Of a DNA stretch of 64,000 nt, positions 20,572 through 29,019 are shown one piece after another. The translations under genes and the position numbers were made by a program. This stretch comes from Asanoa sp. WMMD1127 (lineage in GTDB: Bacteria > Actinomycetota > Actinomycetes > Mycobacteriales > Micromonosporaceae). Location of the stretch: contig NZ_JARUBP010000001.1 of the NCBI RefSeq assembly GCF_029626225.1, positions 4,836,001 through 4,900,000 on the forward strand. Reading direction: 5' to 3'. The number at the start of each line of letters is the position of its first letter. Position 1 is the first letter of the stretch. Below the pieces are notes generated by a model. That model saw nothing but the letters and a program-made list of their open reading frames with translations, was not told the origin of the DNA and ran no database searches.

Positions 20572-21111
20572 GTGATCTCACGAGCCCACGTCGCCGAGGT
20601 CGTCCAGGCCTACCTCGCCCGGCATCCGCAGGAGAGCGACCGCCTGCGACCGCTCACGACCGCGCTGGCCGCCGAGGCCGACCTCACCTCACGAAAGACG
20701 TTCACGCCCGGCCACGTGACCGCCTCCGCGGTGGTGCTCGACCCCGCCGGCCGGATGCTCCACGTGCGGCACAACGTGTTCAACCGATGGCTCCAGCCCG
20801 GCGGCCACCTCGAGCCCGGCGACCCGACGCTGCTCGACGCCGCCCGGCGTGAGGTCGAGGAGGAGACGGGCATCGACCCGGCCCTGCTCACCCTGGCCGA
20901 CTACGTGCCCTGCGACATCGGCGTCCACGCCATCGCCGCCAACCCCGCCAAGGGCGAGGCCGCGCACCACCACTTCGACGTCCGCTACCGTTTCACCACG
21001 CGAGCCGATCCGGAGACGCGGGTCCAGGCCGACGAGGTGCACGGCATCGCCTGGCTGCCACCCGACGAGGTCGACCTCGACTTCCGCCACAAGGTGCGGG
21101 CCTGGGCATGA
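20572..21111 (+). CDS. NUDIX hydrolase
   Basis: A 179-residue NUDIX protein; the Nudix box is GGHLEPGDPTLLDAARREVEEETGI near residues 82-106, shown here in two parts with REVEEETG as the catalytic helix. TAAGAT lies six bases before the GTG start (leaderless type). It ends in a 4-base overlap with the DinB gene, so both are co-translated. Substrate not predictable; probably a nucleotide or nucleotide-sugar diphosphate. Confidence 0.9.
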   Translation: MISRAHVAEVVQAYLARHPQESDRLRPLTTALAAEADLTSRKTFTPGHVTASAVVLDPAGRMLHVRHNVFNRWLQPGGHLEPGDPTLLDAARREVEEETGIDPALLTLADYVPCDIGVHAIAANPAKGEAAHHHFDVRYRFTTRADPETRVQADEVHGIAWLPPDEVDLDFRHKVRAWA

Positions 21112-21677
21112 CCGTCGACTATGGACGCCTGCTGATCGGGCAGCTCGAGTTCTACTGGGACAACCGCCTGCGGCCCAGGCTCGACGGCCTCACCGACGAC
21201 GAATACCTGTGGGAGCCCGTCGCCGGCTGCTGGACGGTCCGCCGCCACGCCGACGGCCGGCGCCGCGCCGACGGGCCGTGGCCCGCGGAGCGGCAACCGC
21301 CGCCGGTCACCACGATCGCCTGGCGGCTCACCCACATCGCGGTCGACTTCCACACCCGGGTCAGCACGTTCTTCGAGGAGAACGACGACGACGCCGACAT
21401 GTTCGACCCGCGGCACGTCCCGGCCGACCTGCCGGTGACGGCCGCCGCCGCGACGCGCTTCCTCGACGACGCCTACGGCCGCTGGCACCGCGCCGTCACC
21501 GGCCTCGACGCCGACGACCTCGCCCGCCCGCTCGGGAAACGCGGCGTCTACTTCGCCGACGAGCCCATGGCCGCGCTGATCGTCCACGTCAACCGCGAGA
21601 CCATGCACCACGGCGGCGAGATCGGCGTCCTCCGCGACCTCTACCGCGCCGGTTTCGCCGGCGACACCGCCGGATAG
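21108..21677 (+). CDS. DinB family protein
   Basis: A 189-residue four-helix DinB/YfiT-type protein (TIAWRLTHIAVDFHTRVSTFF, later ALIVHVNRETMHHGGEIGVLRDLY). The three metal-binding His positions of the family appear as H in LTHIA and in MHHGGE. Such proteins often act as thiol-dependent transferases (mycothiol in actinobacteria) or are uncharacterised. Coupled to the NUDIX gene by ATGA. The last 37 bases overlap the convergent sigma factor gene. Confidence 0.87.
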   Translation: MTVDYGRLLIGQLEFYWDNRLRPRLDGLTDDEYLWEPVAGCWTVRRHADGRRRADGPWPAERQPPPVTTIAWRLTHIAVDFHTRVSTFFEENDDDADMFDPRHVPADLPVTAAAATRFLDDAYGRWHRAVTGLDADDLARPLGKRGVYFADEPMAALIVHVNRETMHHGGEIGVLRDLYRAGFAGDTAG

Positions 21678-22570
21678 CCGCACCGCGCCACCTGGTCCGC
21701 GCCCGTGAACAGCACAATCCCGGCGAGCCCGGTCGGCGTCGGCGACAGCAGCACCACCCCGAACGCCGCTCCATCGCGATAGACCACCACCGCCGGCTGG
21801 TCGTTGGCGGTGACCGGGAACATCGCCCACTCGCCGGGCGAGCCCAGCACCGACGCCAGGTAGGGCACACACGTCGCCTTGCCCGCGAACCAGGTCCGCG
21901 ACGGCACGACCTCCAGCGTCGCGTCCTTGCGCAGCGCCGCCTCCAGCGCCCGCAGATCACCGTTGACGAACGCCGACATGTAGGCAGCCAACTGTGCCCG
22001 GGCCTCCGGCGAGGAGGGATCGGACAGCGGCTCCCCACGCGCCGCCGCCAACCGGGAACGGGCCCGCTGCAACGCACTCTTCACCGCCGCCACAGACATG
22101 TCCAACATGGACGCCACCTCGGCGGCGGGAAACTCCAGCACCTCCCGCATCAACAGCACGGCCCGCTGGCGCGGCGGCAGCAACTGCAGGCTGGCCACCA
22201 ACGCCAGCCGCAGGCTCTCGCGCCGCGTCACCACATCGGCCGGATCGTCGGGCAAGGGCTGCAGCCACGGCACGGAGAGATCGACCTCGGCCGGCGCGTC
22301 GATGGAAGCGGCCGGCGCGCCGAGGCCGGACGGCAGCGGCCGCCGGGACCGCTGCGCGAGCGCGTTCAGGCAGGCGTTGGTGGCGATCCGGTAGAGCCAG
22401 ACCCGCACCGACGCCCGCCCCTCGTAGGCCGCGAAGCCCCGCCACGCCCGCAGGAACGTCTCCTGCGCCACGTCCTGCGCCTCCTCGGCCGAGCCGAGCA
22501 TCCGGTAGCAGTGCGCGACCAGCTCCCGGCGGTGCGGCTCGGCCGCCGCGGCGAACTCCGACGCGTCCAT
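21641..22570 (-). CDS. ECF sigma factor with C-terminal SnoaL-like domain
   Basis: A 309-residue sigma factor: region 2 at about 10-75 (AHCYRMLGSAEEAQDVAQETFLRAW, in two pieces), region 4 at about 130-185 (LPPRQRAVLLMREVLEFPAAEVASML), and then about 120 residues of SnoaL/NTF2-like sequence. ECF factors with this extension (SigG/SigJ and ECF41-like groups) lack a separate anti-sigma factor; the tail itself modulates activity. The start at 22570 has GGAG eight bases upstream. The gene follows the hydrolase with 2 bases between, so both form one operon. Confidence 0.9.
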   Translation of the reverse strand: MDASEFAAAAEPHRRELVAHCYRMLGSAEEAQDVAQETFLRAWRGFAAYEGRASVRVWLYRIATNACLNALAQRSRRPLPSGLGAPAASIDAPAEVDLSVPWLQPLPDDPADVVTRRESLRLALVASLQLLPPRQRAVLLMREVLEFPAAEVASMLDMSVAAVKSALQRARSRLAAARGEPLSDPSSPEARAQLAAYMSAFVNGDLRALEAALRKDATLEVVPSRTWFAGKATCVPYLASVLGSPGEWAMFPVTANDQPAVVVYRDGAAFGVVLLSPTPTGLAGIVLFTGADQVARCGYPAVSPAKPAR

Positions 22571-22572
22571 CC

Positions 22573-23454
22573 TCACCGCTCCAGTCTGGGCCGTACCCAC
22601 GACGCGAAGCGCGCGATCGCGTCATCCGCCTCCGGCGCGCGCCCGGCCGCCATCTGGAAGGTGTGCTGCTGCTCCGGGAACACGTCGCGCCGCACCTCCA
22701 CACCGAAGTCCCGGGCCTGCTTCTCCAGCATCCGGCTCTCGTCGAGCAACGTCTCGTCGGCACCGACCTGGATGTACATCGGCGGCAGCCCGGCCAGGTC
22801 CGCGTACAACGGGTTGATTGCCGGATCACGCGGGTCCCGCCCGGCGAGATACATCGCCGCCAGCCCTTCCACCACCTCCCGGTAGAAGAACCCGTCGCGC
22901 GCCGCGTTGGTGGCGAAGCTCTCCCCGCTGACCGCCATGTCCACCCACGGCGAGATCAGCAGCAGCGCGACGGGTGCCGGCAGGGCCGGTGGGGCGGCGA
23001 GAGTCGTGGTCACCGCCAGCCCACCGCCCGCCGAGTCACCGACCAGCACGACCCGATCGAAACCCTGCCCCACCAACCAGGCGTACGCGGCCAGCGCGTC
23101 CTCCTGCTGCGCCGGGTACGGATGTTCCGGTGTGTGCCGCTGGTGCGCGATCAGGGCCGGCACGCCGACGGCCTTGGCCAGATGCCCGTACAGCTTCCGG
23201 TGGGTGAACACCGACCCGCTCACGAACCCGCCGCCGTGCAGGCAGAGCAACGCGGTGCCCTCGAAGGACAGCGCCTTGGGCGCCAGCCGGAGCCCGTGCT
23301 CGACCTCGGTGTAGTCGACCCCGCGCGGCTCGGCGGTCAGGTCGCCCCAGTGGTCGTCGGTCTCCCGCGGCTCAGGCTCGGGCGGCGGGTCGCGCCGGTC
23401 CTGGGTCCAGGTCCGGTACATGCGCTCCACCGCGCGCGACTGCGTGCTGGCCAT
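22573..23454 (-). CDS. alpha/beta hydrolase, hormone-sensitive lipase family
   Basis: A 293-residue esterase of the HSL group: oxyanion motif CLHGGGFVSGS near residue 72, nucleophile elbow GDSAGGG near 138, acid in GADETLLDES and His in EQQHTFQM. Cytoplasmic; acts on short-chain esters or related substrates. Its first 83 bases overlap the 3' end of the MFS gene and it is followed immediately by the sigma factor, suggesting a three-gene transcript driven from the MFS promoter. Confidence 0.92.
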   Translation of the reverse strand: MASTQSRAVERMYRTWTQDRRDPPPEPEPRETDDHWGDLTAEPRGVDYTEVEHGLRLAPKALSFEGTALLCLHGGGFVSGSVFTHRKLYGHLAKAVGVPALIAHQRHTPEHPYPAQQEDALAAYAWLVGQGFDRVVLVGDSAGGGLAVTTTLAAPPALPAPVALLLISPWVDMAVSGESFATNAARDGFFYREVVEGLAAMYLAGRDPRDPAINPLYADLAGLPPMYIQVGADETLLDESRMLEKQARDFGVEVRRDVFPEQQHTFQMAAGRAPEADDAIARFASWVRPRLER

Positions 23455-24712
23455 CGTGCTCCTCCTTCTCGGCGCCCTCGACGTTCCCGATACCGGTGTT
23501 GACCGGTCGTGGGCCGAGAAGGAATCGGTGCGCCGGCACCAACAGCGCGGTGGTGACCGTCGTCACGCCGGCGAGCGCCACCGCCCAGCGCGGCGCGCTC
23601 AGCGCGGCGACCGCGCCGAACACCGCCGGCCCGACGCCCTGCAGCGTCATCAGGCCCGTGGACAGCAGCCCGAACGCCTGTCCACGCCCGCGTTCCGGCA
23701 CGGCGTCGACGAAGGCCCGCTGCAACCCGAGGGAGTACGCGAACCCGCAGCCACTGGCGACCATCAGCGCCGCGCACACCGCGAGCGGCGGGTCGAACGC
23801 GAAGCCGACCGGCGGCAGCCCGAGCAGCAGCACCAGCGGCGCGACCAGCCGGGTCCGCGCCTCCGGGGACACCAGCCGGCCGATCACGAGATGCCCGACC
23901 AGCATGCCGAGCGGCGAGCCGGCCATCAGCAGCCCGACCGCGCCGGCCGGGAAGCCCCGGGTCGACGCGTACGCCACCATCAGCGCCTCCGCGCCCACCA
24001 CGAACGCCGACGGCAGCCACTGCAGCAACAGCAGCCGCCGCACCCACGGGTCGGCCAGCAGCGTGGCGTTGGTCGACCAGCTCTGCCGCACCGCGCCGCC
24101 GCCGGCCGTCGGCACCGCCGGCAGGTCGGCCAGCCCGACCCGGACGATCAGAGCGGCCAGCAGGTGGCTTCCGGCGGTCACCAGCAGGGCGTGCTGCGCG
24201 CCGAGCGCCGCGACCGCGACGCCGCCGACCGCCAGGCCCAGCAGCTGCGCGCCGCCCGAGGCCATGCTGGTCAGGGAACGGCCCAGGACGTACGCGTCGC
24301 CGGTCAGCACGTCGGCGACCAGCCGGCTGGAGGCGCCGTTGAACACGGGCGTGCCGATCGCGACGGCCGCCACCAGCGCCAGCCGGGCCCACGTGGGCAG
24401 CGGCGCCAGCGCCAGCGCGAGCGCCGCCAGGCATTCGGCGCCGTAACCGGCCACGATCAGCGGCCGCGGCCGGAGCCGGTCGGAGAGCGAGCCGAACAGG
24501 GCGCCGCCGAGCACCTGCGGCAGGAAGCCGATCCCGAACGTGATCGCGGACAGCCAGGCCGACCCGGTGGCGGTGAACACCAGCACGGACAGCGCGACGA
24601 TGCGCAGCGCGTCGGCGGCGATCGCGATCGTCCGGCTGGCGAACAGGACGCGGAAGGCCGGCACCGCGAACACCTCGCGGTAGGTGGCGGTCTGGGTGCT
24701 CACACCAGGCAT
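23372..24712 (-). CDS. MFS transporter controlled by the divergent ArsR-type regulator
   Basis: About 446 residues with twelve hydrophobic segments and loop signature GSLSDRLRPRP; the profile resembles the MFS_3/enterobactin-exporter-like group of actinobacterial efflux proteins. The last 35 residues (KEEHDGQHAVARGG onward) lie in the overlap with the hydrolase gene and are probably unstructured. Start: ATG at 24712, or GTG at 24703 with AGGA eight bases upstream. The divergent gene encodes an ArsR-like regulator, and a 24-bp operator lies between them, so export of an unknown toxic compound is the likely role. Confidence 0.9.
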   Translation of the reverse strand: MPGVSTQTATYREVFAVPAFRVLFASRTIAIAADALRIVALSVLVFTATGSAWLSAITFGIGFLPQVLGGALFGSLSDRLRPRPLIVAGYGAECLAALALALAPLPTWARLALVAAVAIGTPVFNGASSRLVADVLTGDAYVLGRSLTSMASGGAQLLGLAVGGVAVAALGAQHALLVTAGSHLLAALIVRVGLADLPAVPTAGGGAVRQSWSTNATLLADPWVRRLLLLQWLPSAFVVGAEALMVAYASTRGFPAGAVGLLMAGSPLGMLVGHLVIGRLVSPEARTRLVAPLVLLLGLPPVGFAFDPPLAVCAALMVASGCGFAYSLGLQRAFVDAVPERGRGQAFGLLSTGLMTLQGVGPAVFGAVAALSAPRWAVALAGVTTVTTALLVPAHRFLLGPRPVNTGIGNVEGAEKEEHDGQHAVARGGAHVPDLDPGPARPAARA

Positions 24713-24740
24713 CCTGCGGCGACGGCTGCCAGGCTGGCCA

Positions 24741-24764
24741 ACGTTACGGCCCACACCGTAACGT
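24741..24764. promoter_or_regulatory. operator between MFS and ArsR-type genes
   Basis: ACGTTACGG (24741-24749) and CCGTAACGT (24756-24764) form a perfect 9-bp inverted repeat with a 6-bp spacer. The right arm contains TAACGT (24759-24764), which is placed seven bases before the GTG of the regulator and would be its -10 box. Bound repressor would therefore block the regulator promoter directly and also cover the start region of the divergent transporter. Confidence 0.65.
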
Positions 24765-24771
24765 CGGGGCC

Positions 24772-25761
24772 GTGCTCCGCTATCTCGTCGACCAGGCCGA
24801 CCTGCTGCACAGCCGGTTCGCGCTGTCGCCGAGCTTCGAGGTGGAGAACCTGCTGCGGCTCTTCGACGGCACCGGCCGGCACGGCCCGCTCCCCACGGGG
24901 GTGGCGGCCCGGCTGCGTCCCGCCTTCGAGCACCTCCGCCGCACCGACCCCGCGATGCGCGCCCTGCTCGCCCTGCACCACCCGCAGGGCGGCGCCGACT
25001 TCGTGGCCCCACCGCCGACCAAGGGGATGCTCCAGACCATCGACGACGACATCGCGGCGGTACGCGCGGCCCCGCTCGCCGTGGCCCGCGCCGAGATCGC
25101 CGTCAGCCTGGCCGCCCGGCCGGCCGCCGATCCCGACGCCCGCGCGATCCTGGCCTCGCCGGACGTGACCGACCTGCTCGCCGACGGCCTGCGGCGGGCC
25201 TGGGACGCCCTGCTCGCCGCCGACTGGCTGCAGCTGCGGGCGATCTGTGAGCGCGACATCGTCTACCGGTCGGGCCTGCTGGCCCGGCATGGCTGGGCGG
25301 CCGCCGTCGACGGGCTGCACTCCCGGCTGCGCTGGCGCGACGGCGGCATCGAGGTGAGCCGGATCGCCGACCGCGAGGTGGTGGTCGGCGGCCGCGGCAT
25401 GACGTTCGTCCCGTCGGTGTTCATCTGGCCCGGCATCGCGGCGCACTTCGACGACCCGTGGGACCGCTGCGTGATCTACCCGGCCCGCGGCATCGGCGAG
25501 TGGTGGGGCGCGCCGGCCGCCCCGCCGTCGTCGGCCCTGGAGGAGCTGATCGGCCGGACCCGGGCCCGGATCCTGGTCGCGTTGCGGGAGCCGGCCAGCA
25601 CCACCCAGCTCGCCCGCGCGCTGGCCCTGCCGGTCGGCTCGGCCGGCGACCACCTCCGTGCCCTGCGCCGCGCCGGCCTGCTGGACGCCGCCCGCTCCGG
25701 CCGCTCGGTGCTCTACCACCGCACGCCCCTCGGCGACCTCCTCGCCGGCGCGGGCGGTTGA
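24772..25761 (+). CDS. ArsR-type winged-helix regulator with large N-terminal domain
   Basis: A 329-residue protein, much longer than classical ArsR repressors (about 100). The C-terminal 75 residues hold the winged helix: ARILVALREPASTTQLARAL, then GSAGDHLRALRRAGLLDAARSGRSVLYHRT. The N-terminal 240 residues match the DUF5937-like domain common in actinobacteria, probably ligand binding. GTG start with a -10 box in the operator. Divergent from the MFS exporter it most likely represses. Confidence 0.88.
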   Translation: MLRYLVDQADLLHSRFALSPSFEVENLLRLFDGTGRHGPLPTGVAARLRPAFEHLRRTDPAMRALLALHHPQGGADFVAPPPTKGMLQTIDDDIAAVRAAPLAVARAEIAVSLAARPAADPDARAILASPDVTDLLADGLRRAWDALLAADWLQLRAICERDIVYRSGLLARHGWAAAVDGLHSRLRWRDGGIEVSRIADREVVVGGRGMTFVPSVFIWPGIAAHFDDPWDRCVIYPARGIGEWWGAPAAPPSSALEELIGRTRARILVALREPASTTQLARALALPVGSAGDHLRALRRAGLLDAARSGRSVLYHRTPLGDLLAGAGG

Positions 25762-25775
25762 TCAGCCGGCCCCCG

Positions 25776-26747
25776 TCACCGTGGAGAGGATGCGCGCTCG
25801 GCCGAGCTGAGCAGCTCTCGGGCCTGCTCGGGCGTCGGGAGGCCCTCGCTGTCGCCCGGCGCGGCCACCACGCCGGCCGCGAACTGGCTGCCGAGCCAGG
25901 CCGCGCCGCGGGTGCCGACGCCGGCCAGCCGGGCGGCGAGGTAGGCGCCGGCGAACGCGTCGCCCGCGCCGACCGGATCGACGACCCGCACGGCCGCGGT
26001 CGGCAGGTGCGCCGGACCGTCCTCCGTGGAGTGGTAGCAGCCGTCGGCGCCGGCCTTGAGCACCACCTCGCCGACGCCCGCCGCGCGGGCCTGGGCGAAC
26101 ACCTCGGCCGGATCCTCCGTGCCGAACAGCACCGGCGCCTCGTCCTGCCCCAGCACCAGGAAGTCGGTGTGCGGCAGCAGGCCGACCAGGGTCTCGCCCA
26201 CCGGCCGCAGGCCCGGCCGGAGGTTCGGGTCGAGCGCGACCGCGATGCCGCGCGCGTGCGCCTCCCGGGCCAGCCGCACCACCGCGCGCTCCGGACCCTC
26301 GCCGAGCGCCGCGGTCAGGCCCGACACGGCCACCAGCCGGGGCGCGACGGCCAGCGCGCGGTCGGCGTCGGCCTCGTCCATCGTGGACGCCGCCGAGCCG
26401 GCGCGGTAGTAGTGCACCCGGCGCGCGCCGTCGGGGCGCACGTCCTTGAAGTAGACGCCGGTCGGGAAGCGCTCGTCGACGGCCACCAGCTCGGTCGCGA
26501 CCCCGAGCTCGGCCGCGGCGGCGACGACCCGGCGACCGAAGGGATCGGCGCCGACCCTGCTGCAGTACGCCGCCCGCGCCCCGGCCCGGGCCGCCGCGGC
26601 CAGCAGGTTGAGCTCGGCCCCGGCCACGTGCACGGACGCCGTCGTGCAGCTGTCGAGCGGCGCGCCGTCGGACGGCTGGAAGAGCACCATCGGCTCGCCC
26701 AGACCCAGGATGTCGACGGCGGGGGCGGCATTGACCGGGTCGGGCAT
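25776..26747 (-). CDS. kdgK: 2-dehydro-3-deoxygluconokinase (PfkB family)
   Basis: A 323-residue ribokinase-family enzyme: ILGLGEPMVLFQP at the N-terminus, GAELNLLAAAARAGARAAYCSRVGADPFGRRV (substrate lid, in part), and the C-terminal catalytic signature VDPVGAGDAFAGAYLAA. It phosphorylates 2-keto-3-deoxygluconate to KDPG. The divergent gene encodes the aldolase that splits KDPG, which supports this assignment over other PfkB sugars. ATG at 26747 is chosen because the fold starts there. Confidence 0.88.
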   Translation of the reverse strand: MPDPVNAAPAVDILGLGEPMVLFQPSDGAPLDSCTTASVHVAGAELNLLAAAARAGARAAYCSRVGADPFGRRVVAAAAELGVATELVAVDERFPTGVYFKDVRPDGARRVHYYRAGSAASTMDEADADRALAVAPRLVAVSGLTAALGEGPERAVVRLAREAHARGIAVALDPNLRPGLRPVGETLVGLLPHTDFLVLGQDEAPVLFGTEDPAEVFAQARAAGVGEVVLKAGADGCYHSTEDGPAHLPTAAVRVVDPVGAGDAFAGAYLAARLAGVGTRGAAWLGSQFAAGVVAAPGDSEGLPTPEQARELLSSAERASSPR

Positions 26748-26791
26748 GCGGGTTACTTTGCCATCTCCCGCACCGCGAGACCACGGTTGAG

Positions 26792-27385
26792 ATGACGGAC
26801 TTCCCGACGCTGCTCCACGGCAGGCCACTGCTGGCCATCCTGCGCGACGTGCCGGTCGAGCGGGCGGTGGCGCTCGCCGAGACCGTCTGGGACAGCGGCC
26901 TCGGCGCCGTCGAGGTCCCGATCCAGACGCCCGAGGCGGTCGCCTGCCTGCGCGCCGTGGCGGCCGCGGCCGCCAACCGCGGCGCGGTGGTCGGCGCCGG
27001 CACCGTGGTGACGGTCGAGCAGGTGCGGGTGGCGGCCGACGCCGGCGCGGCGTTCACGGTGGCGCCGGGGCTCGACCTCGACGTCGTCGCGGCCAGCGCG
27101 GCCGCGGGCCTGCCACACCTGCCGGGGGTGGCGACGCCGTCCGAGGTGCACCACGCGGTCAAGGCGGGCTGCGGGTGGCTCAAGGCGTTCCCGGCCGCGT
27201 CGCTCGGGCCGGGCTGGTTGCGCGAGCTGCGCGGGCCGTTCCCCGACGTGCGGTTCGTGGCCACCGGTGGGATCGGCGCGCACAACGCCCGCGACTTCCT
27301 GGCCGCGGGCGCGAAGGCGGTCGGTGTCGGCGGCGCGGTGACCCGCGCGGGCGGGCTCGACGAACTGCTCGCGGCCTTGCGTTAA
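26792..27385 (+). CDS. eda: KDPG/KHG aldolase
   Basis: A 197-residue class I aldolase: catalytic Glu in LGAVEVPIQTPEAV near residue 42, Schiff-base Lys in GWLKAFPAASLG near residue 130, phosphate site GGIGAHNARDFLAAGA. It cleaves KDPG to pyruvate and glyceraldehyde 3-phosphate (Entner-Doudoroff lower half; also sugar-acid breakdown). Only 44 bases separate its start from that of kdgK on the other strand, so both are probably driven from a shared control region. Confidence 0.92.
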   Translation: MTDFPTLLHGRPLLAILRDVPVERAVALAETVWDSGLGAVEVPIQTPEAVACLRAVAAAAANRGAVVGAGTVVTVEQVRVAADAGAAFTVAPGLDLDVVAASAAAGLPHLPGVATPSEVHHAVKAGCGWLKAFPAASLGPGWLRELRGPFPDVRFVATGGIGAHNARDFLAAGAKAVGVGGAVTRAGGLDELLAALR

Positions 27386-27389
27386 GGCG

Positions 27390-27668
27390 TTAAGGCAGCA
27401 CGTCCTCGCCGGTGCGCAGGCGGCGGCCCCAGGTGAGGTAGGCGACCGCGCCGACCGGCTGCACGAACAGCGCCGGCCACCACAGGGCCTTGGGGCCCCG
27501 GACGAGGTGCTGCGGCCGGCGCATGAGGTCGAGCGCGGCGGCGGTCGTGCAGACCACCTCGAACGCGGCGAGCGTGACCACGCCGGCGCGCTGGAACGTG
27601 CCCAACCCCGCCCAGAACTCGCGCAAACCGTCGGCCTGGCTCGGGCCCAGCTCGGTGTCGTCGGCCAT
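27390..27668 (-). CDS. small membrane protein (PLDc_N-like)
   Basis: A 92-residue protein with two hydrophobic segments (AGVVTLAAFEVVCTTAAAL and LWWPALFVQPVGAVAYLTWG). The PKALWW...GAVAYLTWGRR pattern resembles the phospholipase D N-terminal membrane domain found alone in many actinobacteria. The ATG at 27668 is preferred over one at 27734, which would extend into the amidase promoter. Divergent from the amidase gene, convergent with eda. Confidence 0.72.
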   Translation of the reverse strand: MADDTELGPSQADGLREFWAGLGTFQRAGVVTLAAFEVVCTTAAALDLMRRPQHLVRGPKALWWPALFVQPVGAVAYLTWGRRLRTGEDVLP

Positions 27669-27727
27669 GTCCCGAACGTACCCCCGGATCGGCCCGCCAT
27701 CCGCCCGCTCGCGTAGTTTGGTGCCCG

Positions 27728-28924
27728 ATGGCACGCAGCGACCTGGTCCGGCCGCGGTCGTTGGGCGACCCGGTTCCGCTGGCCGCCTGGCTCGACCGCA
27801 TCGACGCCGTCGACCCGGAGGTGCACGCGTTCCTGCCCGACCCGGGACGCCGCGCCCGCGTCACCGAGGGAATGCCGCTCGGTGTGAAGGACATCTTCCG
27901 CGTCGACGGGCTGCCGACCCGGGCCGGTTCCGCGCTCCCGCCCGAGGTGTTCGAGGGCCCGGAGGCATCCCTGGTGACCCGGCTCAGGACCGCCGGCTAT
28001 GTGGTGGTGGGCAAGACCGTGACGGCCGAGTTCGCCAGCGCGGCGCCCGGACCGACCCGCAACCCGCACGACCTCGCGCACACGCCCGGCGGATCCAGCA
28101 GCGGCTCCGCCGCGGCGGTCGCGGCGGGGATGGTGCCGGTGGCGCTCGGGTCGCAGACGCTGGGCTCGGTGGTGCGGCCGGCCGCGTTCTGCGGCGTGGT
28201 GGGCTTCCGGCCGACGCACGGGCGGGTGCCGGCGGACGGGATGGTCCCGCACTCGCCGTCGCTGGACACGGTCGGCTGGTTCACCGCCGACGTCGCGAGC
28301 GCGGCCACCGTGGCGGCCATCGCCTGTCCATCGTGGACACCGGCGCCGCCGCGCGCGCCGGTGCTGGGCGTCCCGGCGCCGGCCTACCTGGAGCGCGCCG
28401 AGCCGGTGGCGCGGGCCGCGTACGACCGGACGATCGACGCCCTGCGGGTGGCCGGCTTCGACGTGCGTACCACTCAATGGTTGTCCGATGTGGACGCGCG
28501 AGCGATGTGGGTGATCAACCGGTTCGAGCTGGCCCGCACCCACGCCGAGTGGTTCGGGGCCTACGGCGACCGCTACCGCCCCCAGACCGCGGCCGCCGTC
28601 CGCGAGGGTCTCGCCCTCAGCGCGGACGACTACGCCGCCGCCCGACGCTGGCGGCGGGACTTCGTCGCGCGGTTCGACGCGACCGGCACCGACGTCTGGG
28701 TCACCCCGGCTGCGCCCGGACCGGCGCCCCGCGGCCTCGACCACACCGGCGACGCCGCCATGTCGGTGCCGTTCAGCGTCGTCGGCGCCCCCGCGCTGAG
28801 CGTTCCCGCAGGTCAGGCCGGTGGTCTGCCGCTCGGCCTCCAGCTGGCCGGCGCTCGCGGCGCCGACGAGGCGCTGCTCGCCTGGGCCGCCACGATCGCA
28901 CCGGTGGTCGCGGACCCGCTATAG
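27728..28924 (+). CDS. amidase signature family protein
   Basis: A 398-residue amidase. The Ser-cisSer-Lys triad is visible: Lys in PLGVKDIFRVDG near residue 54, cis-Ser in GGSSSGSAAAVAAG near 120, and nucleophile Ser in GSQTLGSVVRPAAFCG near 145. Substrate is not predictable; it lacks GatA context. A TAGTTT box lies eight bases before the ATG. The stop codon overlaps the proposed leader peptide start of the downstream ABC-F gene. Confidence 0.92.
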   Translation: MARSDLVRPRSLGDPVPLAAWLDRIDAVDPEVHAFLPDPGRRARVTEGMPLGVKDIFRVDGLPTRAGSALPPEVFEGPEASLVTRLRTAGYVVVGKTVTAEFASAAPGPTRNPHDLAHTPGGSSSGSAAAVAAGMVPVALGSQTLGSVVRPAAFCGVVGFRPTHGRVPADGMVPHSPSLDTVGWFTADVASAATVAAIACPSWTPAPPRAPVLGVPAPAYLERAEPVARAAYDRTIDALRVAGFDVRTTQWLSDVDARAMWVINRFELARTHAEWFGAYGDRYRPQTAAAVREGLALSADDYAAARRWRRDFVARFDATGTDVWVTPAAPGPAPRGLDHTGDAAMSVPFSVVGAPALSVPAGQAGGLPLGLQLAGARGADEALLAWAATIAPVVADPL

Positions 28925-29019
28925 TGGTCGGCGATGTGAGCCGCTGACACCACCCGCGCCCGCGACCGAGGCCCTCTGCCCGGCGGGCGAAAGCTCCCAT
29001 TTCTCCCGGTGGTGCCGCC
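28924..29019 (+). promoter_or_regulatory. possible attenuator leader of the ABC-F gene
   Basis: The 95-base gap holds a seven-codon frame (GTG at 28924, TGA at 28945-28947) followed directly by CACCACC (28948-28954), which is the exact reverse complement of GGTGGTG (29008-29014). The latter contains the only Shine-Dalgarno-like sequence, seven bases before the ABC-F ATG. A GCCC/GGGC hairpin (28977-28987) lies between. A ribosome paused on the leader would free the start site; this is inference. Confidence 0.4.

Noticed and set aside
26753-28744. 663-codon minus-strand frame opposite the aldolase and amidase
   Set aside because: Shadow of the amidase signature gene; no domain or start signal.
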